Assembly: GCF_010686755.1 (NCBI RefSeq)
Contig: NZ_JAAGXA010000012.1
Location: 46,485 to 110,484, forward strand
Direction: 5' to 3'
DNA: 64,000 bases
From: Nocardioides zeae
GTDB taxonomy: Bacteria > Actinomycetota > Actinomycetes > Propionibacteriales > Nocardioidaceae
Of the stretch, positions 50,893 to 58,895 are shown one piece after another. The notes under the pieces were generated by a model. The model was not told where the DNA came from. It ran no database searches and was given only the letters and a program-made list of their open reading frames with translations. The position numbers and the translations under genes were made by a program. Each line of letters opens with the position of its first letter. The first letter of the stretch is position 1.

Positions 50893-53076
50893 ATGACCCA
50901 ACTGATCGAACCGACGGCCCCGACCCGCGAGCTGACCGTGCTCGGCGCGTGCCCCCAGGACTGTCCCGACACCTGCGCGATGGTGGTGACCGTGCGCGAC
51001 GGCGTCGCGGTCGAGGTGGCGGGCAACAAGGAGCAGCCGTACACGAACGGCGGCCTCTGCGTGAAGGTCGACAACTACCTCGACAAGGTCTACCACCCCG
51101 ACCGGATCCTGCACCCGATGCGCCGCGTGGGCCCCAAGGGCTCCGGCGAGTTCGAGCGCATCAGCTGGGACGACGCCATCGCCGAGGTCGCCCGCCGCTT
51201 CACCGAGGTGAAGGAGGAGCACGGCGCCGAGGCGATCATGCCCGTCAGCTACCTCGGCACCCAGGGCATCATCAACGGCCTCAACGTCGGTGACGCGTTC
51301 TTCAACCGGCTCGGGGCGACCGTCGCGGAGCGCACCTACTGCGACGCGGGCTCGTGCACGGCGTACGCCATGACGATCGGCGACACCGCCGGCGTCGACC
51401 CCGAGGCCCTCGTGCACGCGCGGTTCATCCTCATCTGGGCCGCCAACATCATGAGCACCAACCTGCACCTGTGGCCCTACATCGCGGAGGCGAAGCGTCG
51501 CGGCGCGAAGGTCGTCGTGGTCGACCCGGTGCGCACGAAGACGGCGCGGCTCGCGAGCCAGCACATCCCCATCCGGCCCGGCACCGACGGCGCGCTCGCC
51601 ATGGCGATGATGCACGTCATCATCAACGAGGGCCTGACGGACGACGACTACGTCGCGAACCACACGGTGGGGTACGACGAGCTGGTCGAGCGCGTGCAGC
51701 AGTACACGCCCGAGTGGGCCTCGGCCGAGACCGGCATCCCGGTGGAGACGATCCTGACGCTGGCACGCGAGTACGCCACGGCGCAGCCCTCCGTCATCCG
51801 CATCGGCGTGGCGGTCGAGCGCCACGCCGGTGGTGGCCAGACGGTGCGGGCGCTGTCGTGCCTGCCGGCCCTCGTCGGCGCCTGGCGCAACCCCGGCGGC
51901 GGCATCCTGCAGCTGCCGCTGTGGGCGTTCCCCGTGAACTGGGGTGCCTTCATGCACCCCGAGCTCATCACCCCCGGCACGCAGGTGGTCAACCAGTACC
52001 TGCTCGGCCAGGCGCTCACCGGCGAGCTGGAGCTGAGCACGCCGCTGCACGCCCTGATGGTCTACAACTCCAACCCGCTCGTGGTCGCCCCCGACCAGGC
52101 GAAGATGGTCGAGGGCCTCTCGCGGGACGACCTCTTCACGGTCGTCAGCGAGCAGTTCATGACCGACACGGCGCGCTACGCCGACATCCTGCTGCCCGCC
52201 ACGACGCAGCTCGAGCAGGAGGACATCATGTTCTCCTGGGGCCACCTCTACGTGACCTACAACAATCCCTCGATCGAGCCCCGCGGCGAGGCGGTGCCCA
52301 ACACGGAGCTGTTCCGGCGGCTGTCGGCGGCGATGGGCTTCGACGACGACCCGATCTTCACGCGCACCGACGAGCAGCTCATCGCGGAGGCGTTCGACTG
52401 GTCGGCGCCGGCGATGCAGGGCATCACGGTGGAGTCGCTCAAGGAGAAGGGCTTCTCGCGCCTCAACCTGCCGCCGTCCGACGAGTACGCGCCGCACCGC
52501 GACGGCGGCTTCCACACCCCGTCGGGGAAGACGGAGTTCGTCTCCTCGGCCGCGGCCGGGGGCAACTTCGTGGTGCCGCTCTTCCGCCAGGGCTCCAACG
52601 ACCACCAGCCCGGCCAGCCGGTCGACCCGCTGCCCCACTACATCCCGCCGCGCGAGGCGGCCGCGGCCGACCCGGAGCTCGCGGCGCGCTACCCGCTGAA
52701 CCTGATCTCGCCGAAGTCGCACGCGTTCATCAACTCGAGCTTCGCGAACATCGAGATCCACCAAAAGGTGCAGAAGCCCGCGACGCTGCTGGTGAACCCG
52801 GAGGACGCCGCCGCGCGGGGCATCACGACGGGTGCGGTCGTCCGGGCGTACAACGACCGCGGCAGCGTCGAGCTGCTCGCCAAGGTCGACGCCTCCACCA
52901 TGCCGGGCGTGACCGTCTGCCACGTCGGGCACTGGCGGAGCGACGCGCTGGGCCTCTCCACCCTGTCGCAGCTCAACCCGACGCGGTTCGCCGACCTCGG
53001 CAACGCGCCGACGTTCTCCGACACCCTCATCGAGGTGGCCCTCGCGGCCGACCCGTCGGCCGGGGAGGTCGGCTGA
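50893..53076 (+). CDS. molybdopterin oxidoreductase (DMSO-reductase family)
   Basis: A 727-residue Mo/W enzyme. N-terminal [4Fe-4S] Cys at 20, 24, 28 and 56 (CPQDCPDTC; GGLCVK), ISWDDAIAEVA, RTYCDAGSCTAYAMT near the expected metal ligand, and C-terminal molybdopterin-binding NLISPKSHAFINSSFANI. No Tat signal, so it is cytoplasmic. Strong GAGGAG before ATG. Directly followed by a 7Fe ferredoxin gene (1 bp) and a ferredoxin reductase gene, making a complete electron chain to NAD(P). Substrate cannot be told; family includes formate, thiosulfate and hydroxylating enzymes. Confidence 0.93.
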   Translation: MTQLIEPTAPTRELTVLGACPQDCPDTCAMVVTVRDGVAVEVAGNKEQPYTNGGLCVKVDNYLDKVYHPDRILHPMRRVGPKGSGEFERISWDDAIAEVARRFTEVKEEHGAEAIMPVSYLGTQGIINGLNVGDAFFNRLGATVAERTYCDAGSCTAYAMTIGDTAGVDPEALVHARFILIWAANIMSTNLHLWPYIAEAKRRGAKVVVVDPVRTKTARLASQHIPIRPGTDGALAMAMMHVIINEGLTDDDYVANHTVGYDELVERVQQYTPEWASAETGIPVETILTLAREYATAQPSVIRIGVAVERHAGGGQTVRALSCLPALVGAWRNPGGGILQLPLWAFPVNWGAFMHPELITPGTQVVNQYLLGQALTGELELSTPLHALMVYNSNPLVVAPDQAKMVEGLSRDDLFTVVSEQFMTDTARYADILLPATTQLEQEDIMFSWGHLYVTYNNPSIEPRGEAVPNTELFRRLSAAMGFDDDPIFTRTDEQLIAEAFDWSAPAMQGITVESLKEKGFSRLNLPPSDEYAPHRDGGFHTPSGKTEFVSSAAAGGNFVVPLFRQGSNDHQPGQPVDPLPHYIPPREAAAADPELAARYPLNLISPKSHAFINSSFANIEIHQKVQKPATLLVNPEDAAARGITTGAVVRAYNDRGSVELLAKVDASTMPGVTVCHVGHWRSDALGLSTLSQLNPTRFADLGNAPTFSDTLIEVALAADPSAGEVG

Positions 53077-53077
53077 C

Positions 53078-53404
53078 ATGGCCTACGTCATCAACGACGC
53101 CTGCATCGACGTCGCCGACAAGGCGTGCCGCGAGGAGTGCCCCGTCGACTGCATCTACGAGGGCGACCGGATGCTCTACATCCACCCCGACGAGTGCGTC
53201 GACTGCGGCAAGTGCGTGACCGCGTGCCCCAACGGCGCCATCGCCTCGGAGCACAAGCTGAGCGGTGACGCGGAGCGCTTCCGCGACATCGCCGTGGAGT
53301 TCTTCGAGGCGTTCCCCGAGGCCGAGGGCGGCGCCGAGGACGTGGGCGCCATCGGGTCGGACCACCCGGTGGTGGCCGCCTGGCCGGCGGGGGGCGGCGC
53401 GTGA
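53078..53404 (+). CDS. fdxA: 7Fe ferredoxin (FdxA-type)
   Basis: A 108-residue ferredoxin. Cys 9, 17, 21, 25 (ACIDVADKACREECPVDC) and 40, 43, 46, 50 (CVDCGKCVTACP) bind one [3Fe-4S] and one [4Fe-4S] cluster in the FdxA pattern. An acidic C-terminal tail follows. It starts 1 bp after the molybdoenzyme gene and overlaps the reductase GTG (GTGA), so it should shuttle electrons between those two. Confidence 0.95.
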   Translation: MAYVINDACIDVADKACREECPVDCIYEGDRMLYIHPDECVDCGKCVTACPNGAIASEHKLSGDAERFRDIAVEFFEAFPEAEGGAEDVGAIGSDHPVVAAWPAGGGA

Positions 53405-54393
53405 GCGGACTGACCGCCGGGGTGGAGGTCGACGTCGACCTCGTCGTCGTGGGCGCCGGGCCGGTGGGCCTGTACGCCGCGTACTACGCCGGGTTCCGCG
53501 GCATGAGCGTCGCCGTGGTGGACGCCCTCGACCACCTCGGCGGGCAGACGGCCGCGATGTATCCCGAGAAGATGATCTACGACGTCGCGGGCTACGCGGC
53601 CGTCAAGGGCCAGCACCTCGTGGACGCCCTGGCGGAGCAGGCCTCGAGCGCGAAGCCGCACTACGTGCTCGGCGAGCAGGTCGTCGACCTCGTGACGGCG
53701 CCCGACCACGCGCTGCTCACCACGGCGGCCGGCACCACGCTGCGGGGCAGGGCCGTGCTGCTCGCCGCCGGCATCGGCAGCTTCAGCCCCCGTCCGCTGC
53801 CCGCGGGCGACGGCACGCTCCCCGGGGTGGTGCACTTCGTGCCGCGCCCGGCGGACTACGCCGGGGCGGACGTGGTGGTCGTCGGCGGCGGCGACAGCGC
53901 CGTCGACTGGGCGCTGACGCTCGAGCCCGTGGCGCAGCGGGTCACGCTGGTGCACCGGCGGGAGCAGTTCCGCGCCCACGAGGCCAGCGTCACGCGACTG
54001 CTCGGCAGCACCGTCGAGGTGCTGACGCCCCACGAGGTGGACGCGGTGCTCGGCGAGGACCGGGTCACCGGGGTCCGGCTCGTCGACGGCGAGGGAGGCG
54101 TCGTCGAGCGGTCCGCCGACGTGGTCGTCGCCGCCCTCGGCTTCAAGGCCGACCTCGGCCCGCTCAAGCGGTGGGGCCTCGACCTCGACCGGCGCCAGGT
54201 GGCGGTCGACCGGGCACAGCGCACCTCGCTGCCCCGGGTGTTCGCGGCGGGCGACTGCTGCGGCCACCCCGACAAGGTGACGCTGATCAGCGTCGGGTTC
54301 GGCGAGGCGGCGACGGCGGTCAACCACGCCGCCCCGCTCGTCTCCGCCGGCGCCCCCGTCGTCCCCGGCCACTCCAGCGACGACCCGCGCTGA
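53401..54393 (+). CDS. thioredoxin-reductase-like ferredoxin-NADP reductase
   Basis: A 330-residue flavoprotein with FAD motif LVVVGAGPVGLYAAYYAG, QTAAMYPEKMIYDVAGYAAVKG typical of type-2 FNRs, NAD(P) motif VVVVGGGDSAVDWAL and C-terminal FAD motif RVFAAGDCCGHPDKVTLISVGFGEAATAVNH. It lacks the CxxC redox pair of thioredoxin reductase, as expected of an FNR. It completes the molybdoenzyme-ferredoxin-reductase operon, which ends at the repeat hairpin at 54.4 kb. Confidence 0.94.
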   Translation: MSGLTAGVEVDVDLVVVGAGPVGLYAAYYAGFRGMSVAVVDALDHLGGQTAAMYPEKMIYDVAGYAAVKGQHLVDALAEQASSAKPHYVLGEQVVDLVTAPDHALLTTAAGTTLRGRAVLLAAGIGSFSPRPLPAGDGTLPGVVHFVPRPADYAGADVVVVGGGDSAVDWALTLEPVAQRVTLVHRREQFRAHEASVTRLLGSTVEVLTPHEVDAVLGEDRVTGVRLVDGEGGVVERSADVVVAALGFKADLGPLKRWGLDLDRRQVAVDRAQRTSLPRVFAAGDCCGHPDKVTLISVGFGEAATAVNHAAPLVSAGAPVVPGHSSDDPR

Positions 54394-54402
54394 GGGTTCT
54401 TC

Positions 54403-54477
54403 CGCGTCGAGTTGTCACGTACGCCGCGTCGAGTTGTCACGTACGCCGCGTCGCGCCGCTGCGTACGTGACAACTCG
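54403..54477. repeat. tandem plus inverted repeat (GTTGTCACGTACG keyword)
   Basis: Two exact 22-bp units (54403-54424, 54425-54446), each containing CGAGTTGTCACGTACGC, then 7 bases of a third and, after 14 bases from the second unit, the exact inverted copy GCGTACGTGACAACTCG (54461-54477). The second unit and inverted copy form a 17-bp perfect stem. It lies between convergent genes and probably terminates both. Confidence 0.93.
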
Positions 54478-54486
54478 GCGCCAGCG

Positions 54487-55479
54487 TCAGCGGCGGGGAC
54501 GCACGACGGCGCGGGGGTCGCCGGAGGCGAGGCACATGACCTGGCGGTACTCCCGCGGGCTCATGCCGTAGGCCTGGCGGAACAACCGGCCGAAGACGGC
54601 GAGGTCCACGAAGCCCCAGTTGCGGCCGATCTCCCGCAGGGAGCGGTCGCGCGCGATGCTGCTGCGGATCTCGCGGCGCGCGCCCTCGAGCCGGCGGGTG
54701 CGGATCGTCTGCGCCACCGTCAGCTCGCGGGCGGCGAAGTGCCGGTGCAGCTGGCGGGTGGAGATGCTCACGGCGGCCGCGATCTTGTCGGGGTTGAGGT
54801 CGGGGTCCGCCAGGTTCGCGTCGATGAACGCGTCGATGCGGCTCAGCAGTGCCTCCGAGCCGACCTGCATGGGGAGCTCGGGCAGCGCCTCGGCCGCGAT
54901 GGCGACGAGGTCGCCCACGTGGTCGGCCACGGCGGCCGCCTGTCCCGGGGCGAGGTCGGCGCCCTCGGTGACGAGGCCGCACAGCAGCTCGCTCATCACC
55001 CGGCCCATCCCCTCCGCGCCGGCGAACGCGCGGGCGGTGACCTCGCGGGAGCGGGCCTCGCCGAGCGCGAAGGCCGCCCGCCTCCAGCTGAAGACGGCGA
55101 TCTCCCACTGCCGTGCCGCGCCGGGAGCGCGGAGCCGCCACTCGAACGGACGTCCCGTCTCGTAGACCACGAAGTCGCCCGGGCCGAGCCGCGCGCTGCG
55201 GCCGTCCTGCTCGACGACGGCCGATCCCGACCGCACCACGCCGACCTGCAGGAGGGCGTCGCCGTCGCGGAGCAGCTGCGGCGTGCGCACGATGTCCTGG
55301 TCGACGGACGTGACCGTCGAGACCTGGACGTGGCCGAGCATGCGGCTCTCCACGGCACCCTGGAGGTCGGGCGTGCGGCGGTCGACGTCGAGGCGCACGA
55401 AGTGCTCCCGCAACGTGGTGCGCCAGGCGCCCGCGTCGGACGCGCGCACCGCCGTCTCCGGGGCGAACTCGTGGAGCAT
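54487..55479 (-). CDS. AraC-family regulator
   Basis: A 330-residue regulator: N-terminal AraC-binding-like domain of the NphR/AraC_binding_2 type (EHFVRLDVDRRTPDLQGAVESRMLGHVQVSTV; GPGDFVVYETGRPFEW) and C-terminal double helix-turn-helix (PDKIAAAVSISTRQLHRHF; RSLREIGRNWGFVDLAVFGRLFRQAYGMSPREYR pattern). AGGAGGT lies 9 bases before the ATG. It is divergent from the molybdenum cofactor genes and convergent with the molybdoenzyme operon; either may be its target. Confidence 0.92.
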   Translation of the reverse strand: MLHEFAPETAVRASDAGAWRTTLREHFVRLDVDRRTPDLQGAVESRMLGHVQVSTVTSVDQDIVRTPQLLRDGDALLQVGVVRSGSAVVEQDGRSARLGPGDFVVYETGRPFEWRLRAPGAARQWEIAVFSWRRAAFALGEARSREVTARAFAGAEGMGRVMSELLCGLVTEGADLAPGQAAAVADHVGDLVAIAAEALPELPMQVGSEALLSRIDAFIDANLADPDLNPDKIAAAVSISTRQLHRHFAARELTVAQTIRTRRLEGARREIRSSIARDRSLREIGRNWGFVDLAVFGRLFRQAYGMSPREYRQVMCLASGDPRAVVRPRR

Positions 55480-55695
55480 GCGCTGGTCACCTCCTGGCGG
55501 ACCGGTCGGAGCGACACCCTAGAGCTCGGTGATGCCACTCACATTCCGGCGATGTTACGGCTGCGGAACGCCCCGGTCCACGGCCGGCGCCCGGTACGGC
55601 GAGGTTGGCGCCGACGGTCGACTTCTGGGCGCTGCGCGACGACAACGGGACTCCGGTGCCGCCCATGCTGGTGGTCCCCCGACCCGGAGGTTGCC

Positions 55696-56259
55696 ATGGC
55701 CACGACGTCCGCCCCCGCCCTCGCCGTCCCCCTCGCCGAGCACCGCACGGACACGACCTGGTGCGTGGTCGCGCCGGACCTGCCCGACGCCGCGCGTGCC
55801 CACGACTGGGCCGTCCGCGACCGCACGGGTGCGGTGGTGACGTTCCAGGGCGTCGTGCGCGACCACGGTCCCGGGCGGGAGCAGGTGCGGGCGATCGACT
55901 ACGAGGCCTACGAGCCGGTGGCCCTCGACCGGCTCGTCGAGGTCGCCACCGCGGCCGGTGCCGCCTTCCCCGGCCTGGGTCCCGTCGCGCTGTGGCACCG
56001 GACCGGGCTGGTGGCGCTGGGCGAGGCCAGCGTGAACGTGACGGTCGCGGCCGGCCACCGCGGCACCGCCTTCGACGCCGCGCGCTTCTGCATCGACGTG
56101 CTCAAGGCGACCGTGCCCGTCTGGAAGGTCGAGCACGACGGCTCGGGCGCCCACCGCGCGGACGCCGGGGCCGCCGCCCCCGTGTCGGTGGCCGCCGCGG
56201 CCCGGGCCTGGCTGGCCCGCCACCACGGGAGCGACCCGGGCTGCCGGGAGTGCGCGTGA
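55696..56259 (+). CDS. moaE: molybdopterin synthase large subunit MoaE
   Basis: A 187-residue protein, longer than E. coli MoaE (150) by N- and C-terminal extensions. The core is clear: GAVVTFQGVVRDHGPGR, IDYEAYEP, ALWHRTGLVALGEASV, GHRGTAFDAARFCIDVLKATVPVWKVE, with the catalytic Lys pair in the last segment. It transfers sulfur from MoaD thiocarboxylate to cyclic pyranopterin. GGAGG lies before ATG at 55696. First gene of moaE-moaA-moaD-moeA. Confidence 0.92.
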   Translation: MATTSAPALAVPLAEHRTDTTWCVVAPDLPDAARAHDWAVRDRTGAVVTFQGVVRDHGPGREQVRAIDYEAYEPVALDRLVEVATAAGAAFPGLGPVALWHRTGLVALGEASVNVTVAAGHRGTAFDAARFCIDVLKATVPVWKVEHDGSGAHRADAGAAAPVSVAAAARAWLARHHGSDPGCRECA

Positions 56260-57326
56260 CCGGGCCGCTGGGCGCCGCCGCCGGCCGAGGTGGCGACGGT
56301 GGCGGTCCGGGCGACCTGCGCGACCTGCGCGGGCGGCCCCTGCGCGACCTGCGGGTCTCGGTCACCGACCGCTGCAACTTCCGCTGCGCCTACTGCATGC
56401 CGCGGGAGCTCTTCGGCGCCGACCACGCGTTCCTCGACCGCGGCGACCTGCTCGCGTTCGACGAGGTCGAGGAGCTGGTCCGCGCCGCGGTGGACCTCGG
56501 CGTGACGACGGTGCACCTGACGGGCGGCGAGCCGCTCCTGCGCCCCGGCCTGCCCGACCTCGTGGCGCGGTTGGCGGCGATCGGCGGTCTCGACCTCGCG
56601 ATGACGACGAACGGGGTGCTGCTGCCGCGGCACGCCGCCGCCCTGGCGGCCGCAGGCCTCGACCGGGTGACGGTGAGCCTCGACGCGATCGACGACGCCG
56701 TGTTCCGCCGGGCCAGCGACAGCCCGTACGGCGCCTCCGCGGTGCTCGCCGGCATCGACGCCGCCCGGGCGGCGGGCTTCGGCGACGTCAAGGTCAACGC
56801 CGTCGTGCGTCGTGGCGTCAACGAGCACCAGGTGGTGCCCCTCGTCGAGCACTTCCGCGGCACCGGCCACGTGCTGCGGTTCATCGAGTTCATGGACGTG
56901 GGCGCCACCAACGGCTGGACCGACGCCGAGGTCGTGCCCGCCGCGGAGGTCCTCGCCGCCATCGGCGCCCGCTGGCCGCTCGAGGACCTCCCGGTACGCC
57001 GCTACGGCGAGACGGCGCGCCGGCTGCGGCTCGTCGACGGCTCGGCGGAGATCGGCGTCATCAGCTCGGTCTCGACCCCGTTCTGCGGGACCTGCACGCG
57101 GGCGCGGGTGACGGCCGAGGGCCGGATCCACACGTGCCTGTTCTCCACCGGCGGCACCGACGCCCGCGCCCTGCTGCGCGGGCCGCGGCGGCCCGGCGAC
57201 CTCGCGGAGCTGCTGTCCGGCCTGTGGGGCAACCGGTCGGACCGCTACTCGGAGATCCGCGCCGAGGTCCGCGCGTCCGGCACCCGGCGGGCGGCACCGG
57301 TGGAGATGTCCTACATCGGCGGCTGA
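56256..57326 (+). CDS. moaA: GTP 3',8-cyclase MoaA
   Basis: A 356-residue radical-SAM enzyme: CNFRCAYCMP binds the first [4Fe-4S] cluster, LTGGEPLLRPGL and TTNGVLLPRHA follow, and the C-terminal cluster Cys are in CGTCTRARVTAEGRIHTCLF. The chain ends in Gly-Gly, which MoaA needs. It makes 3',8-cyclo-GTP, the first molybdenum cofactor intermediate; the next enzyme MoaC is not encoded in this window. The GTG start overlaps the moaE stop (GTGA). About 30 Gly-rich residues precede the core. Confidence 0.95.
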   Translation: MTGPLGAAAGRGGDGGGPGDLRDLRGRPLRDLRVSVTDRCNFRCAYCMPRELFGADHAFLDRGDLLAFDEVEELVRAAVDLGVTTVHLTGGEPLLRPGLPDLVARLAAIGGLDLAMTTNGVLLPRHAAALAAAGLDRVTVSLDAIDDAVFRRASDSPYGASAVLAGIDAARAAGFGDVKVNAVVRRGVNEHQVVPLVEHFRGTGHVLRFIEFMDVGATNGWTDAEVVPAAEVLAAIGARWPLEDLPVRRYGETARRLRLVDGSAEIGVISSVSTPFCGTCTRARVTAEGRIHTCLFSTGGTDARALLRGPRRPGDLAELLSGLWGNRSDRYSEIRAEVRASGTRRAAPVEMSYIGG

Positions 57327-57344
57327 GGCCGCCCGACCAGGAGC

Positions 57345-57368
57345 ACGCCCAGGGAGACGCCCAGGGAG
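57345..57368. repeat. 12-bp tandem duplication
   Basis: ACGCCCAGGGAG twice in the 65-bp moaA-moaD gap, followed by purine-rich sequence ending in the moaD ribosome site GGGAGGG. Confidence 0.85.
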
Positions 57369-57391
57369 ACGAGCAGGAGAGGGAGGGACCG

Positions 57392-57631
57392 ATGGCCAGG
57401 CTGCTGCTGTTCGCGACGGCACGCGACGCCGCCGGGACGACGCGCGACACGTTCGAGGTCGCCACGGTGGGCGAGCTGATGACCGCCGCACGCGACCGGT
57501 ACGGCGCGCCGTTCGCCCGCGTGCTGCCCGGCTGCCGGGTGTGGGTGAACGGCGAGGACGACGTGGCCGACGACCGCGCCCTCGCCGCCGCTGACGAGGT
57601 CGCGGTCATCCCGCCGGTGGCCGGTGGCTGA
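57392..57631 (+). CDS. moaD: molybdopterin synthase small subunit MoaD
   Basis: A 79-residue ubiquitin-like protein beginning MARLLLFATARDAAG and ending PPVAGG; the terminal Gly-Gly is the site of thiocarboxylation. NGEDDVADDRALAAADEVAVIPPV is the conserved end. It works with MoaE. A good GGGAGGG site precedes the ATG, and its stop lies inside moeA by 8 bp. Confidence 0.94.
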   Translation: MARLLLFATARDAAGTTRDTFEVATVGELMTAARDRYGAPFARVLPGCRVWVNGEDDVADDRALAAADEVAVIPPVAGG

Positions 57632-58895
57632 CGGCTCGGGCGGCTGCTGCCCGGACGACCCGTCGTCGCGCGGCGTCGAGGACCTCCTCGCCGACGTGCT
57701 CGGCGACCTGGCCCCGACCCCGCCCGCGTCCGTGAGCCCGTCCGGCGTCCTGGGGCTGGTGCTCGCCGACGACGTGCGGGCGACCGCTCCCCTGCCGGGC
57801 TTCGACAACGCGGCGATGGACGGCTACGCCGTCGACCACCGGGACGTCGTCGACGCGACGCCCGACGCACCGGTCACGCTCCCCGTGGTGGGCGCGGTCG
57901 CCGCCGGCTCCGGGGGCGAGCCGCCCCACGTCGGGCGGGGCCGTGCCGTCCGGATCATGACCGGCGCCCGGATGCCCCCGGGGGCGACGGCGGTCGTGCC
58001 GTGGGAGTCGACCGACCGCGGTTCCGCCCGGGTCGCGGTGCACCACGGCGTCGGCGAGGGGCGCCACGTGCGCCGTACGGGCGAGGACGTCGCGTGCGGC
58101 GACCTCGTCGTCGCCGCCGGTACGACGCTGCGGGCGCGCCACCTCGGCGTGCTGGCCGCGCTGGACGTGGACGCGGTGCGGGTGCACCCCGCGCCACGCG
58201 TGGCGATCGTCGCCACCGGCACGGAGCTGCAGCCCGCCGGGGAGCCGCTGCGCCCCGACGGGATCCGCGACTCGGGCGCGACGCTCGTGGGTGCCTCGGT
58301 GGTCGAGGCCGGGGGCGTCGTCGTGGCCACCCGCACCGTCCCGGACGACCCCGCTGCCCTGGAGCGGGCGCTCGCGGAGGTCGCTCCGCTGGCCGACCTC
58401 GTCGTGACGACCGGTGGCGTCTCCGACGGCGACCACGACGTCGTGCGGATGACGCTGACCGGCCGGGGGTCGATGTGGTTCGGGCGCGTCGCGATGCAGC
58501 CGGGCAAGCCGCAGGGCTTCGGTCGTCTCGAGGCCGGCGGGCCGCTGACCTGCTGCCTGCCGGGCAACCCGGTCGCCGCGTTCACGGCGTTCCACCTGCT
58601 GGTGCGCCCCGCGCTCGCCCGGCTGCGCGGTGCGTCCGCCGCCTGGCCGACCGCGTCCGCCGTGCTGGCCGCCGACCTCGTCTCGCCCGCGGGTCGGCTG
58701 CAGCTGGTGCGCGCCACGCTCGAGCGCGACGGGCGGGCTGACGCCCTCCCGCGGGTGACGCCCGGCGGCACGGCCTCCCACATGGTGGGGGCGCTGGCGC
58801 GCAGCGACGTGCTCGTCGTCGTGCCCGTCGACGTCACCCGGCTCGCCGCCGGCGCGACGGTCACCGTGCTCCGGATCGACCCCGATCCGCTCTAG
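57624..58895 (+). CDS. moeA: molybdopterin molybdotransferase MoeA
   Basis: A 423-residue MoeA: PGFDNAAMDGYAVDHRDV, RIMTGARMPPGATAVVPWE, VAIVATGTELQPAGEPL, TTGGVSDGDHDVVR, MQPGKPQGFGRL and CLPGNPVAAFTAFHLLV are all canonical. It inserts molybdate into adenylylated molybdopterin. GTG at 57624 overlaps moaD by 8 bp. Its TAG stop shares the palindrome CTAG with the stop of the convergent aminotransferase-like gene. Confidence 0.95.
   Translation: MADGSGGCCPDDPSSRGVEDLLADVLGDLAPTPPASVSPSGVLGLVLADDVRATAPLPGFDNAAMDGYAVDHRDVVDATPDAPVTLPVVGAVAAGSGGEPPHVGRGRAVRIMTGARMPPGATAVVPWESTDRGSARVAVHHGVGEGRHVRRTGEDVACGDLVVAAGTTLRARHLGVLAALDVDAVRVHPAPRVAIVATGTELQPAGEPLRPDGIRDSGATLVGASVVEAGGVVVATRTVPDDPAALERALAEVAPLADLVVTTGGVSDGDHDVVRMTLTGRGSMWFGRVAMQPGKPQGFGRLEAGGPLTCCLPGNPVAAFTAFHLLVRPALARLRGASAAWPTASAVLAADLVSPAGRLQLVRATLERDGRADALPRVTPGGTASHMVGALARSDVLVVVPVDVTRLAAGATVTVLRIDPDPL

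Noticed and set aside
55480..55695. Molybdenum cofactor riboswitch before moaE
   Set aside because: I could not draw the conserved helices, and the 216-bp gap is better explained by divergent promoters of the araC-like gene and moaE.
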